64,000 bases of DNA, from positions 62,001 to 126,000 of the forward strand of contig NZ_CP059676.1 in the NCBI RefSeq assembly GCF_014069875.1, in the 5' to 3' direction. A program made the translations under genes and the position numbers. The stretch's first letter is position 1, and every line of letters begins with the position of its first letter. Under the pieces are notes generated by a model. That model had not been told where the DNA came from. It ran no database searches and saw only the letters and a program-made list of their open reading frames with translations. This document shows, one piece after another, positions 46,358 through 55,895 of this stretch. This DNA is from Flaviflexus equikiangi (lineage in GTDB: Bacteria > Actinomycetota > Actinomycetes > Actinomycetales > Actinomycetaceae).

Positions 46358-47854
46358 TCAGCGTTTCCGGTACAGCTTCTTCACCTGATAGACCGGCTCC
46401 GACGTGACATGAACCCCGAGGTTGCGGAAGATGTCCTCATCGACGGGGCCGAGGATGCTGGTCGTGTGCACGTCACATCCGCTCAGGTTCTTCAGCTCGG
46501 CAAGAGCACGCTGAGCCCGTTCGTCCGTGCCCGCGGAGACGGAGAGAGCGATGAGAACCTCATCGGTGTGCAGCCGCGGGTTGCGGGAACCCAAGTGTTT
46601 CGTCTTCAGATCCTGGATCGGCTTGATCGAATCGGGAGAGAGGATGTGCACCTTGTCATCGATGCCGGCAAGAGCCTTGAGGGCGTTGAGGAGCATCGCC
46701 GAGGAGCACCCGAGGAGCTCTGATGTCTTGCCGGTGATGATCCGACCGTCTGCGAGTTCGATCGCCGCACCCGGCGCCCTCGTCTTCTTCTCCACCTGGA
46801 GCGCTGGCTCGACAGGACGACGGTAGCGAGTATCGATGCCCAGCTTGCCCATGACGATCGCGATCCGCCCAGACTCCAACGGGTCCAGCCCGTCCCTGTG
46901 TTCCGCCACGGCCGCCTTGTAGTAGCGTCTGATCACTTCTTGGCGTGCAGCATCGCGGCAAACCTCGTCATCGCTGATGCAGGTGCCGACTAGATTGACA
47001 CCCATGTCAGTCGGAGACTTGTAGGGCGATTCTCCAAGGATCTCTCGCAGCAGCTGGGCGAGAAGGGGGAAAACCTCGAGGTCGCGGTTATAGTTCACCG
47101 TCATCTCCCCGTAGGCGGCGAGATGATAGTGATCGATCATGTTGACATCGTCAAGATCCGCCGTGGCCGCCTCGTAGGCCAGGTTGACGGGATGGTCGAG
47201 AGGAAGATTCCAGACGGGGAACGTCTCAAACTTCGCATAACCCGAAGGAATCCCTCGCTGGTGGTCGTGGTAGAGCTGGGACAGGCAGGTTGCTAACTTC
47301 CCCGAGCCGGATCCGGGAGCTGTCACGACGACGACGTTCTTCGTCGTCTCCACATACTCGTTCTTCCCGAAACCATCCTTCGAGACGACATATTCAGGAT
47401 TGGCCGGATAGCCCTTGATGATGCGATGGCGAGAAACCTTGAATCCGAGCCGTTGAAGCCGAGACCGGAAGGACTTCGCAAGCGAATTATCGTCCGTCAT
47501 CTGGGTCAGCACGATGTTCTCGACAAGGAACCCGCGCTCGCGGAACACGTCGACGAGTCTCAGCACGTCCTGTTCGTAGGTGATGCCGAGGTCTTTGCGC
47601 ATGCGCTGGCGCTCGAGGTCTTTCGCATTGATGACGATGACGAACTCGACGTCATCCTTGATGCGCTCGAGCATCGTGATCTTGTTGTCGGGGGTGAAGC
47701 CCGGTAGGACGCGCGAAGCATGGAAATCGTCGAACAGCTTCCCGCCCATCTCCAGATAGAGCGTCCCGCCGATGTGGGCCCTGCGCTCTTCAATGTGCTG
47801 GGATTGCAGGTCAACATATTTCGCACTGTCGAAACCAACGGATGTGACTGTCAT
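46358..47854 (-). CDS. DUF1846 domain-containing protein
   Basis: This protein of about 498 residues matches the DUF1846 family along its length. It has the N-terminal [36 protein letters not shown] (about 35-56), a P-loop-like [17 protein letters not shown] stretch (about 185-201) and the C-terminal [17 protein letters not shown] region. A crystal structure of a family member is known but its reaction is not established to my knowledge. There is no signal peptide. ATG 47854 has GGAATCGAG before it; ATG 47869 is an alternative. Confidence 0.88.
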   Translation of the reverse strand: MTVTSVGFDSAKYVDLQSQHIEERRAHIGGTLYLEMGGKLFDDFHASRVLPGFTPDNKITMLERIKDDVEFVIVINAKDLERQRMRKDLGITYEQDVLRLVDVFRERGFLVENIVLTQMTDDNSLAKSFRSRLQRLGFKVSRHRIIKGYPANPEYVVSKDGFGKNEYVETTKNVVVVTAPGSGSGKLATCLSQLYHDHQRGIPSGYAKFETFPVWNLPLDHPVNLAYEAATADLDDVNMIDHYHLAAYGEMTVNYNRDLEVFPLLAQLLREILGESPYKSPTDMGVNLVGTCISDDEVCRDAARQEVIRRYYKAAVAEHRDGLDPLESGRIAIVMGKLGIDTRYRRPVEPALQVEKKTRAPGAAIELADGRIITGKTSELLGCSSAMLLNALKALAGIDDKVHILSPDSIKPIQDLKTKHLGSRNPRLHTDEVLIALSVSAGTDERAQRALAELKNLSGCDVHTTSILGPVDEDIFRNLGVHVTSEPVYQVKKLYRKR

Positions 47855-48055
47855 GATGCTCGATTCCACGCTGTTGTAATCGGGGAGCCCTCAAGAATCT
47901 TAGGCCGTTCGGCTCTCATTTGAGAACCTGTTCCGCGAGGCGGCGATTGTCCCGTGCGACACGTGGCCTGAAAGTTCCCTGGACGGAACACTCCTCCCCC
48001 CTTGGCATCCGACACGTTGTCGTGAAGGGTAGAAGATGATCGAAAGGGGAGAAAC

Positions 48056-48613
48056 ATGACTGAATTGACCGGACAGAAGATCGCATTCCTCACGAAGCGC
48101 GGGGTCGAGCAGCCCGAGCTGACAGAGCCGTGGAAAGCTATCGAGGCGGCTGGCGGCCAGCCGGTCCTCGTCAGCGACGAGCCAGGCACGATCACGGCCA
48201 TGATCGGCGATTGGGACCACGGCGACGAGTTCCAGGTCGATGTCACCCTCGACGACGCGAATCCCGATGACTACCTTGGTCTCGTGCTCCCCGGCGGCAC
48301 GCTCAACTCGGACAAGCTCCGCACGAACGAGAAAGCACAAGCTTTCGTCAGGGCGTTGATGGACGCAGGCAAGCCTGTCGCGCCGATCTGTCATGGCGCG
48401 TGGGTGATGATCGATGCCGGCGTGATCGCAGGACGCACCCTCACGTCGACGACGAGAATCAAAACAGATCTCGTCAATGCTGGGGCGACCTGGGTCGATG
48501 AAGAATTCCACACCGACGGCAACCTGTTGTCGAGCCGGAGCCCGCGCGACCTGCCCGCGTTCAACGCCGGGATTGTCAAGGCCTTCGCCGCCGCAGCCCG
48601 CGGAGAACGCTAG
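48056..48613 (+). CDS. DJ-1/PfpI family protein (type 1 glutamine amidotransferase-like)
   Basis: This 185-residue protein has the DJ-1/PfpI fold: GQKIAFLTKRGVEQPELTEPW at the N-terminus with the conserved Glu, VLPGGTLNSDKLR (about 80-92), and the nucleophile elbow KPVAPICHGAW with Cys and His near 117-118. PfpI-type members act as deglycases, proteases or stress proteins; the activity here is unresolved. GAAAGGGGAG lies just before ATG 48056. It is monocistronic or co-transcribed with the methyltransferase gene 67 bases downstream. Confidence 0.88.
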   Translation: MTELTGQKIAFLTKRGVEQPELTEPWKAIEAAGGQPVLVSDEPGTITAMIGDWDHGDEFQVDVTLDDANPDDYLGLVLPGGTLNSDKLRTNEKAQAFVRALMDAGKPVAPICHGAWVMIDAGVIAGRTLTSTTRIKTDLVNAGATWVDEEFHTDGNLLSSRSPRDLPAFNAGIVKAFAAAARGER

Positions 48614-48680
48614 CGGGTGCGGCGCCAGCCCACGACACTATCGTCAAGAGATCTCGGGCATCGTGGGGTAGACAGGAGTC

Positions 48681-49454
48681 ATGAGCTTTTCTGACTTCAT
48701 CCCGTCCGGGAACCAGGCTGTCGACCCTGATCTGTACGACATCGAGAACCAAGCCATCGATCACGAGGGAGTGCTCTGGCGTGCTCTCATCGACGAGGCG
48801 GACTGGGCAGGCAAGACACTCGTCGACTTGGGATGCGGGTCGGGATGGTGGCTTCCGCGCTATGCGGATGCTCAGAAGGTGATCGGAATCGAACCCGACA
48901 CGACTCTGCTGCCGCTCGCGCGTCAACGAGCTGGCAGTGCCACCGTCCTCCACGGATCGGCGGAACACATTCCACTCGGGGACTCCTCTGTCGATGTCGT
49001 CCATGCCAGGTTCGCCTACTTCTTCCCACATCCAGAGTTCGACACCTCTGCGGGGCTGAACGAGGTTGCGCGCGTTCTCCGCCCCGGCGGTCGCCTCGTC
49101 GTGATCGACAACGACACGGAAGAAGGGGAGTTCGCGGAGCTTCTGCGCATGAGCCCGGCCGCGGAACTGCAGGGGCAGGACACGTACGCGCGTGAATGGT
49201 GGAAGAAGCAGGGTGCGACGACGAAAGCCATCATGAGCTCCTGGCGGTTTGCGAACCGAACAGATCTGGAGGATGTCTTGCGCCTCGAGTTCCCGAGCGA
49301 TCTTGCAGACGGATGGCTCGACCAGCACCCCGATCGCCTCCACATCACCTACGGATATCTGCTCCACACGTGGACAGCTGTTAGTCTCGGCTCGACGAAG
49401 GAGAAACCTCATGAGACTGCGATTCGTGACGCGAACACGACTGAGCCCCGATGA
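48681..49454 (+). CDS. Class I SAM-dependent methyltransferase
   Basis: This 257-residue protein has the Rossmann-type SAM fold: motif I TLVDLGCGSGWWLPRYA (about 45-61), the Asp/Glu following strand two in VIGIEPDTTLL, HGSAEHIPLGDSSVDVVHARFAYFF (motif II/III region) and VLRPGGRLVVIDND. Acceptor is unknown. The C-terminal part overlaps the following small gene by 44 bases. There is a hydrophilic tail after residue 235. Confidence 0.85.
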   Translation: MSFSDFIPSGNQAVDPDLYDIENQAIDHEGVLWRALIDEADWAGKTLVDLGCGSGWWLPRYADAQKVIGIEPDTTLLPLARQRAGSATVLHGSAEHIPLGDSSVDVVHARFAYFFPHPEFDTSAGLNEVARVLRPGGRLVVIDNDTEEGEFAELLRMSPAAELQGQDTYAREWWKKQGATTKAIMSSWRFANRTDLEDVLRLEFPSDLADGWLDQHPDRLHITYGYLLHTWTAVSLGSTKEKPHETAIRDANTTEPR

Positions 49455-49806
49455 CGCCGCCAAACGCCTGGTGACGATGAGTGCCCACCGGGTGCCCTTC
49501 ACAGAGATCGCACAGGACGGGGACAGTGTCCTCGCGACGACCACACTCGGACCGATTGTCATACCAGACAACATGACGATCAGCCCCCTGGAGCGCAGCG
49601 GGAAGAACGTCCGCGGCCTCATCACCAAGACCGGGCCGGTTCTCGAAGGAACCCTCGCGTTCGCGGCAGTGAGCACCGCGCGCGGCACGATCATCGGCTG
49701 GGAGCAAGACATTCGCTTCGTGTCCTGGCCAGTCCTCGACCCGCTTCTCGCGATCGTCATGAGGATCGGATACGGGATTGCCTTCAACGGACTGCTCAAG
49801 GCCTAA
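49411..49806 (+). CDS. Hypothetical protein, possibly SRPBCC-like
   Basis: This 131-residue protein starts at ATG 49411 with AAGGAG before it and overlaps the end of the methyltransferase gene by 44 bases. The sequence is a mix of basic N-terminal residues, several beta strands (DSVLATTTLGPIVIP, RGTIIGWEQDIRFVSWP) and a final amphipathic helix. The pattern is reminiscent of START/SRPBCC lipid-binding folds, but this is weak. A longer 185-residue reading has an N-terminus antisense-like to the neighbour and no ribosome-binding site. Confidence 0.65.
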   Translation: MRLRFVTRTRLSPDDAAKRLVTMSAHRVPFTEIAQDGDSVLATTTLGPIVIPDNMTISPLERSGKNVRGLITKTGPVLEGTLAFAAVSTARGTIIGWEQDIRFVSWPVLDPLLAIVMRIGYGIAFNGLLKA

Positions 49807-49826
49807 AGCCGGAGCAGAAACAAAGA

Positions 49827-49854
49827 AGTGGCGGTATCTTGCGATACCGCCACT
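49827..49854. terminator. Hairpin between the small hypothetical gene and tRNA-Pro
   Basis: AGTGGCGGTATC (49827-49838) pairs perfectly with GATACCGCCACT (49843-49854) around a TTGC loop. It lies just before the tRNA-Pro 3' end (minus) and after the stop at 49806 (plus), so it can serve both. Confidence 0.8.
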
Positions 49855-49857
49855 CTG

Positions 49858-49934
<77 letters not shown>

Positions 49935-50007
49935 TGCAACTCATTCATGATAGCGAACATCGGCGAGTAGACGAAAACGGGAAGGCTACTCTCTCGTGAC
50001 TAGTTGG

Positions 50008-50883
50008 TCACGCCAGGTCGATGATCTGCACCTCGGGCCGGCAGGCCAACCTGAACGGCGCGTAGGGAGACGTTCCCATTCCTCGAGAAATAGCCACCTG
50101 CATCGTCTGATCATGACCGATCGGCGGCCAACCATAAACGCCGGCGACATGGTCAGTGTCCAGGTCACAGTTCGTGATCAGCGCACCATATCCAGGTACG
50201 CACACCTGCCCACCGTGAGTATGCCCCGCCAGGGCAAGGCCGACGCCTTCGGATGCCATCTCGTTCAAGATCCGCGTGTAGGGAGCGTGGGTGAGGCCGA
50301 TCGTGAACGCAGCATCATGATCGATGGGTGCAGGATACTCGTCATAGTCGATGTGGGGGTCGTCGACGCCGATGAGGCCGATCTGTTGGCCCGCAACATC
50401 GATGACATCTCGCCGATTGCGAAGATCGACCCAGCCGTTGTCGACCAGGGCGGCCGTCATTTCCTCGTGAGGCAGCTCGTCGGGTTCCTTCTCCCCGCTT
50501 GCCAGCGGAGGAATGACGTAGCCCAGCGGGTTCTTCCACACGGGCGCGTGGTAGTCGTGGGAGCCGTACACGAATGCGCCGGGAATGCCGGCGAGGGGCT
50601 TGAGAGCGCGCAGGAGGGCGGGAAGAGCCTTCGTCGACGACAGCTGGTCCCCAGTCAGGAAGACCGCGTCTGGTTTGAGATCAGCGAGATCTCGAACGAA
50701 CTCGACCTTCTTGTCATCGCCCGGCATCATGTGCAGATCCGAGATGTTGAGAATTCGCATCGGATGGTGCGCCGCCGGCAGGATCGTCAGGTGGTGGAAA
50801 GATCGAGTGAAGGCGCGAGCCTCGACAAGCGACCAGGCCGCCACTCCGACCGAAGCGGCAGCCAGTCCACCGAGTGTCCGCAT
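50008..50883 (-). CDS. Metallophosphoesterase
   Basis: This 291-residue protein starts at ATG 50883 and has an N-terminal hydrophobic helix. The calcineurin-like metal-binding motifs are visible: ILNISDLHMMPGD (DxH), VFLTGDQLSS (GD), YGSHDYHAP (GNHD-like, with Ser for Asn), LTHAPY and ALAGHTHGGQ. It would hydrolyse phosphoesters at the membrane. It overlaps the stop of the upstream PBP gene (TGATG), giving the ponA2-phosphoesterase order also found in mycobacteria (Rv3682-Rv3683), from memory. Confidence 0.88.
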   Translation of the reverse strand: MRTLGGLAAASVGVAAWSLVEARAFTRSFHHLTILPAAHHPMRILNISDLHMMPGDDKKVEFVRDLADLKPDAVFLTGDQLSSTKALPALLRALKPLAGIPGAFVYGSHDYHAPVWKNPLGYVIPPLASGEKEPDELPHEEMTAALVDNGWVDLRNRRDVIDVAGQQIGLIGVDDPHIDYDEYPAPIDHDAAFTIGLTHAPYTRILNEMASEGVGLALAGHTHGGQVCVPGYGALITNCDLDTDHVAGVYGWPPIGHDQTMQVAISRGMGTSPYAPFRLACRPEVQIIDLA

Positions 50884-53160
50884 CACTCGCCGTCTCCCTC
50901 GTCCACGTCACCCTCACTCGGGTTCTGATCGGGCTGGGTGTCCTCCTCGACGGGCGGGGCCGGATCGGACTCCTCCGAGGGTGCGGGTTCGGGCTCCGGC
51001 TGTGGTTCAGGCTCAGGCACAGGCACGGGACGTATCGCCGGATTATCTCGTCCCTGCGGGAGAACCGTTGCGCCGTTCTCGTTCGCTGCGACGGTTTGGA
51101 GGCTGAAGGGAACCGGTGCGACACCTTCGAGGATGCGGGCGTGATAGGCGGAGAAGACCTGTGCCGGATAGAGGCCGCCGTAGACCTCAATGTTGTACTG
51201 GCCGTTGATCGTCGTATAGAACATGGAAATGTTGCCTTCCATGTGGCCCAGCCAGATCGCGGACGCCTCGTGGCTCGTGTAGCCCATGAACCACGCGTGG
51301 TAGTCCATGTTGGCCGTGCCGGTCTTGCCTGCGGCGTCGTGGCCCGGTATTTCCGCCCGGAAGCCCGTGCCTCCTGGCGAGACGACCGTCTGCAGAGCGG
51401 ATGTCGTCGTATCGGCGACGTCCTCGTCCAGGACGCGAACGCAGCTCGGGCTGATATCGGCGATCACGTCGCCATCCTGGTTCTCGATCTTCGTGAACGA
51501 CAGCGGCTCGCACATGATGCCGCCCGAGGCGAGAGTCGCCATCGAGTTCGCTGTGGAGAGCGGGGTGACGTTGTTGGAGCCGAGAACGGATGACGGGTTA
51601 GGGGTCAGAGCCGCACCGTTGCCGGAGCGCACACCCATCTGCTCCGCAACACCCACAATGTTGCACAGGTCGAGTTGGCTCGCCATGTCGATGAAGGACA
51701 GGTTGACCGAGCGCTTCGTCGATTCGAGAACCGTCATCATTCCCGAACCGATCCCCTCGATGTTCGACGGGTTGTAGGCGTCCGCATATTCGGGGGCACA
51801 CGAGATCGTCCAGTCGTCGCGCGTGTAGGTATCGCGTGACGCATCGACGAGCTCATCGAGCCCGCGCCCGGCGCGGATCCACTCGATGAGGGTGTACACC
51901 TTGAAGGTTGAACCGGACTGGAAGCCGTAGCCTCCGCCGCGATCCATCCCGACATTGAGATTGACCGTGGTGGCGTTCGGATCTTCCGGGGTTGCGCTCC
52001 CGTAGTTCGTGTTCTGGACCATCGACACGATCTTGCCCGTCCCGGGCTCGACAGACGACATCGCCATCTCGACGGACGAGGGATCGTTGACGGGAACATA
52101 CGTGGTGACAGCGTCGAAGGCGGCCTGCTGCTTGCTCGTGTCGAGAGTCGTGTGGATGACAAGGCCCCCGCGGTAGAGCTGGTTCAGCCGGTCCTCCTGG
52201 GAGTCTCCCCACGACTCCGAAGCAAGGAGGTCTTTGACGACATACTCGCAGAAGTAGACGGAGATGCCGGCGGATTCGCAGCCGTTGACAGGGGCTGACA
52301 CGTTCAGCATGTCCGCAATGGGGAGGTTGACCGATTCACGGAACTCGTCTTCCGTGATGTAGCCGAGCTCGTACATCTTCGCCAGCACCGTGTCTCGACG
52401 ATTCTTCGCCTCGTCGGGGTTCGAAATTCGGATTCCATCGCGCAGGGGACTGCGTGATGCCGGCTAGCATCGCGGCCTGCGGAATGCTCAGTTCGCTTGC
52501 GGGGACGGAGAAGAAGTATTGGGATGCTGCTTCCGCGCCGTATTGGGACGGGCCGAACATGGCGATGTTGATGTAGCCGGTGAGGATCTCATCCTTTTCC
52601 ATCTGCTTCTCGATCGCCATCGCAGTCCGCGCCTCGGACAGCTTCCGGGCAAGGGACCGCTCGGTGGCCTGAGCGATCAGGTCGGGATCGTTCGAGTTAC
52701 GACCCTCCTCGATAAGGAGGTTCTTCACGTACTGCTGGGTGATGGTCGAGCCGCCCGCGAGCTGCCCGCCGGTGAAATTGTTGAAAGCAGCGCCGATCAG
52801 GCCCTGCGGGTCGATTCCGTTGTGTTCGAAGAACCGCTCGTCCTCGATCGCCACGACAGCGTTCTTGAGGTGCTGGGAGATGTCCTCGGATGCGACGAGC
52901 ACACGGTTCTCGGCATAGAAGCGCGCGAGCTCCGTCCCGTCGGCAGCCAGGATGACGGACTGTTCGGACGGCTCGGTGAAGGTCAGCTCCGTCGGGAGGT
53001 CATCGAAGAGCGACGTCGTCGCATTCGATACCGTCCCCGTGGCGGCGACGAGCGGCATGGCCAGCCCGGCGAGGACGAATCCGCCAGCTGTGCATGCCAG
53101 CAAGAATGCCAGGAGGGCTGACACCATTCGGGCGGGAGTGGTCTGGGGGGAGCTCGACAT
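50883..53160 (-). pseudogene. PonA2-like bifunctional penicillin-binding protein, frameshifted
   Basis: Two minus-strand frames together give one class A PBP. The first, from ATG 53160, holds a membrane helix, the transglycosylase domain with EDERFFEHNGID and GGSTITQQYVKNLL, and reads ITQSPARWNPN before diverging near 52427. The other resumes with NPDEAKNRRDTVLAKMYELG and holds the transpeptidase domain: SxxK as SGSTFKVY, KTGTA as AAGKTGTANMDYH, then a Pro/Glu-rich tail of about 60 residues. Removing one T from TT at 52427-52428 restores ARWNPISNPDEAKN and a 758-residue protein. It would polymerise and cross-link peptidoglycan. The WhiB-like gene is divergent upstream. If the frameshift is real, only a transglycosylase fragment is made. 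Confidence 0.82.
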
Positions 53161-53238
53161 GGTTACGAGTTTAGAGGGTGATTCGGTCCTTGTCTGTCTT
53201 CGGTTATCCACTCCTCAAACCGCTCTGCGCTTTTACCA

Positions 53239-53266
53239 GATTTCACGGATAAATGTTGATGAAATC
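53239..53266. promoter_or_regulatory. Inverted repeat between the PBP and WhiB genes
   Basis: GATTTCA (53239-53245) and TGAAATC (53260-53266) form an inverted repeat with a 14-base AT-rich spacer between divergent genes. It may be a regulator-binding site; no particular regulator is suggested. Confidence 0.25.
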
Positions 53267-53377
53267 GGTTGTTATTTCGCAAATTCCCAGGTGGACGATA
53301 TATTGAAGGGGTAGGTGACAACGATCACGCCATCGATCATCGCCAGAGTCGAGGAAGCCTCAGGTGAAGGAGCGAAA

Positions 53378-53704
53378 ATGTCTCTTTTGTTAGAAGGACA
53401 GACATGGGCAGCGCAAGCAGCATGCTCGAATGTTGATCCAGATAGTCTTTTTGTGAGGGGTGCTGCGCAAAGGCAGGTGCGCCAGGTCTGTTTCAGCTGC
53501 CCGGTGAGGCTGGAGTGCTTGGCCGATGCATTGGATTCCAATACGACGTACGGCGTGTGGGGAGGGTTGACGGAGCGCGAGCGGAGGGCTCTTCAGCGGC
53601 GATTCCCCAACGAGCAGAACTGGTATCGCAGGCTCCACACATCGGCGGATCCGATCTCTGTGGAGCTTCGTGCAGGCAGGGTTCCGCGTTTCACCAGCCG
53701 CTAA
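53378..53704 (+). CDS. WhiB-family transcriptional regulator (WhiB4-like)
   Basis: This 108-residue protein starts at ATG 53378 with AAGGAG before it. It has the four cluster Cys of the WhiB family in AACSNVDPDSLF and VCFSCPVRLECLADAL, followed by the GVWGGLTERERRAL turn and a basic C-terminus. WhiB proteins bind a [4Fe-4S] cluster that senses NO or oxygen and interact with sigma-A. Its position next to the PonA2-like gene and the DUF4177/RidA genes matches WhiB4 (Rv3681c) of mycobacteria. An earlier ATG adds 21 residues but has no ribosome-binding site. Confidence 0.92.
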   Translation: MSLLLEGQTWAAQAACSNVDPDSLFVRGAAQRQVRQVCFSCPVRLECLADALDSNTTYGVWGGLTERERRALQRRFPNEQNWYRRLHTSADPISVELRAGRVPRFTSR

Positions 53705-53738
53705 GAATTGAGAGGGTCAAGTTCGGTACCCTTGTTGC

Positions 53739-53900
53739 ATGACGCAATGGGAATACCTCACAGCACCGCTTCTGATCCACAACACGAAGACGATTCTCGA
53801 CAACTTTGGCAAGCAAGGTTGGGAACTCGTCACGATCACTCCCGGTCCCCAAGGGACAGAGAATGTCGTCGCCTATTTCAAGAGGCCGAAAGACGCATGA
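53739..53900 (+). CDS. DUF4177 domain-containing protein
   Basis: This small 53-residue protein reads MTQWEYLTAPLLIHNTK at the start and GKQGWELVTITPGPQG in the middle, matching DUF4177. It starts at ATG 53739 and its TGA overlaps the RidA ATG (ATGA), so the two are coupled. The same DUF4177-RidA pair occurs in other actinobacteria (for example Rv3678A-Rv3678c, from memory). Function is unknown. Confidence 0.85.
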   Translation: MTQWEYLTAPLLIHNTKTILDNFGKQGWELVTITPGPQGTENVVAYFKRPKDA

Positions 53901-54376
53901 ACGTGACGCCGAGCCAACGTTTGGCAGAGCTGGGACTCGAGCTTCCCGCCGTCACGGCGCCGCTTGCCGCGTACGTCCCATCAAAGGTGACGGGGAACGT
54001 CGTGCGGAGCTCGGGCCAGCTTCCCTTCGTCAACGGCCAGCTGGTCGCGACGGGCAAAGTGGGTACGGGAGTGTCGCCGGACCAGGCTTATGATGCTGCT
54101 CGAATCTGCGCGCTCAACGCGGTCGCGGCTGTTGCTGAGGCCGCGGGAGGCATCGATGCCATTGCCTCGATCGTCCACGTGACAGGCTTCGTCTCATCCG
54201 ATCCCGAGTTTGTCGGCCAGCCGGCTGTCATCAACGGCGCCTCCGACATTCTTGGGGAGATCTTCGGCGACAGCGGCAGGCATACGAGATCTGCTGTCGG
54301 GGTCGCAGTGCTGCCGATGGATGCTCCGGTGGAAGTGGAGATCACCTGCGAGCTCGCCCCCAACCATAAAATTTAG
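53897..54376 (+). CDS. RidA family protein
   Basis: This 159-residue protein of the YjgF/YER057c/UK114 (RidA) family starts at ATG 53897. Visible are VVRSSGQLPFVNGQLV (about 33-48), an AARICALNAVAAVAEAAGG helix and the C-terminal strand with VEITCELAP. RidA hydrolyses reactive enamine/imine intermediates of amino-acid metabolism. The canonical Arg near the C-terminus of RidA was not found in the VEIT region, so activity as an imine deaminase is uncertain. It is coupled to the DUF4177 gene. Confidence 0.87.
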   Translation: MNVTPSQRLAELGLELPAVTAPLAAYVPSKVTGNVVRSSGQLPFVNGQLVATGKVGTGVSPDQAYDAARICALNAVAAVAEAAGGIDAIASIVHVTGFVSSDPEFVGQPAVINGASDILGEIFGDSGRHTRSAVGVAVLPMDAPVEVEITCELAPNHKI

Positions 54377-54397
54377 GGGTGCGGTTAAACGTGAAAC

Positions 54398-54431
54398 GTG
54401 TGGGGTGCTAGTCGCGGCTACCACCCCACAC
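54398..54431. terminator. Bidirectional hairpin between RidA and Crp genes
   Basis: GTGTGGGGTG (54398-54407) pairs with CACCCCACAC (54422-54431) around a 14-base loop with its own short palindrome. It separates the two convergent genes. Confidence 0.75.
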
Positions 54432-54434
54432 ACG

Positions 54435-55112
54435 TCAGGAGGCGCGCTTCTCGAGGCGGCCGATCTCGATGAGCGTGACGGCCCGGCCTTCGAGGCGGAT
54501 CCATCCGCGGGACACGAAGTCGGCGAGAGACTTGTTGACGGTCTCGCGGGAGGCCCCCACGAGGTGAGCGATCTCTTCCTGCGTGAGGTCGTGTGCGACG
54601 TAGACGCCTTCCTGGGTTCGCTCACCGAAACGGCGGGCAAGATCGAGGAGTGCCTTGGCAACGCGTCCGGGAACGTCAGCGAAGACAAGATCTGCCATCT
54701 GCTCGTTGGTCTTGCGCAGGCGTTGGGCGAGCTGGCGGAGCATGTGCTTGGCCATGTCAGGGTTCGTGTCGATGAAGCCCATGAGGTCGACGTGGGACAG
54801 CGCGAGGAGGGTCGTCGGGGCGACCGCGGTCGCGGATGTCGACCTCTTGCCCTTGTCGAACAGTGAGAGTTCGCCGATGATCTCGCCGGGGCCGAGAATG
54901 GCGATGAGGTTCTCTCGCCCATCGTCAGCCGCGTGGCCGAGCTTGATCTTGCCGTCGACGATAATGAACAGGTGCTCTCCGGAATCCCCTTCGTGGAAGA
55001 GAGATTCGCCGCGACGGAGGGTCTCCTCAGACATCAGCTCGGCGAGCTTAGCCTGATCCTCCTCAGACAGGCCAGCGAAGAGCTGAACCGAAGCGATGAT
55101 GCTGGTCTCCAA
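54435..55112 (-). CDS. Crp/Fnr family transcriptional regulator
   Basis: This 225-residue protein has a cyclic-nucleotide-binding domain (about 10-120) with LFHEGDSGEHLFIIVDGKIKL and the phosphate-binding GEIIGELSLFDKGKRSTSATA, then a long dimer helix and a winged HTH (about 150-215) with LTQEEIAHLVGASRETVNKSL. GELSLFDxxxRSTSATA is a good match to the cAMP-binding loop of CRP/GlxR. It is the likely global regulator, orthologous by position to Rv3676 (Crp). It is divergent from nth. Confidence 0.93.
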   Translation of the reverse strand: METSIIASVQLFAGLSEEDQAKLAELMSEETLRRGESLFHEGDSGEHLFIIVDGKIKLGHAADDGRENLIAILGPGEIIGELSLFDKGKRSTSATAVAPTTLLALSHVDLMGFIDTNPDMAKHMLRQLAQRLRKTNEQMADLVFADVPGRVAKALLDLARRFGERTQEGVYVAHDLTQEEIAHLVGASRETVNKSLADFVSRGWIRLEGRAVTLIEIGRLEKRAS

Positions 55113-55208
55113 TGCTTTCTACCTTTCATGGTTGCCTCAACGGCGCTGGCGGTATGGCCAGTCGTCGACAATTCAGAGTCAAGACTATCCTATGTGACAG
55201 GGGGCATA

Positions 55209-55895
55209 ATGTTGAGTATGACTGCCAAGGAACAGAAATTCCCCCCGCGCCCGCGATCGCGAGCCGCACGAGTGGATCAGGCAGTCCGCGTGAACGAGGT
55301 GTTGGCCGAGTTCTACCCCGACGCGAGATGCGAACTGGACTACTCGAATCCGCTCGAGCTGCTCGTCGCAACCGTCCTGTCTGCCCAGACCACGGATGTC
55401 AGAGTGAACTCCGTAACCCCCGAACTGTTCGTACAGTTTCCGACAGCGAAGGACTATGCGGAGGCAGACAGAGAGCTCCTGGAATCGATCCTGCGGCCCC
55501 TCGGGTTCTTCCGTTCGAAAGCGGCGTCCCTCATCGGAATCGGCCAAGCCTTGACCGAAAAATTCGATTCGACTGTTCCCCCGAACCTCGACGACCTCGT
55601 GAGCCTGCCCGGCGTGGGGCGCAAGACAGCGAATGTCGTGCTCGGCAACGCCTTCGGGATCCCCGGCATCACCGTGGATACGCACGTCGGAAGGTTGGCG
55701 AGGCGCTTGGGATGGTCGAGGAACACCGATCCCCTCAAGGTTGAGAAGGATATCGCCGACCTGCTCCCAGCATCTGTTTGGACGATGGCGTGCCACCGCC
55801 TGATCTTCCACGGGCGAAGGATCTGTGCGGCCCGAAACCCGCGATGTCAGGAGTGCCCGGTGAAGGAGCTGTGCCCGACGGGGAGAGATCTATAG
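55209..55895 (+). CDS. nth: Endonuclease III (Nth)
   Basis: This 228-residue DNA glycosylase/AP lyase has the HhH-GPD motif LPGVGRKTANVVL (catalytic Lys) followed by ITVDTHVGRLARRLG (catalytic Asp). The C-terminal [4Fe-4S] loop is C-X6-C-X2-C-X5-C in ICAARNPRCQECPVKELC. It removes oxidised pyrimidines in base excision repair. ATG 55209 has AGGGGG before it; the ATG nine bases later is an alternative. It lies next to crp, as in mycobacteria, and its stop touches that of the convergent hydrolase gene. Confidence 0.94.
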   Translation: MLSMTAKEQKFPPRPRSRAARVDQAVRVNEVLAEFYPDARCELDYSNPLELLVATVLSAQTTDVRVNSVTPELFVQFPTAKDYAEADRELLESILRPLGFFRSKAASLIGIGQALTEKFDSTVPPNLDDLVSLPGVGRKTANVVLGNAFGIPGITVDTHVGRLARRLGWSRNTDPLKVEKDIADLLPASVWTMACHRLIFHGRRICAARNPRCQECPVKELCPTGRDL

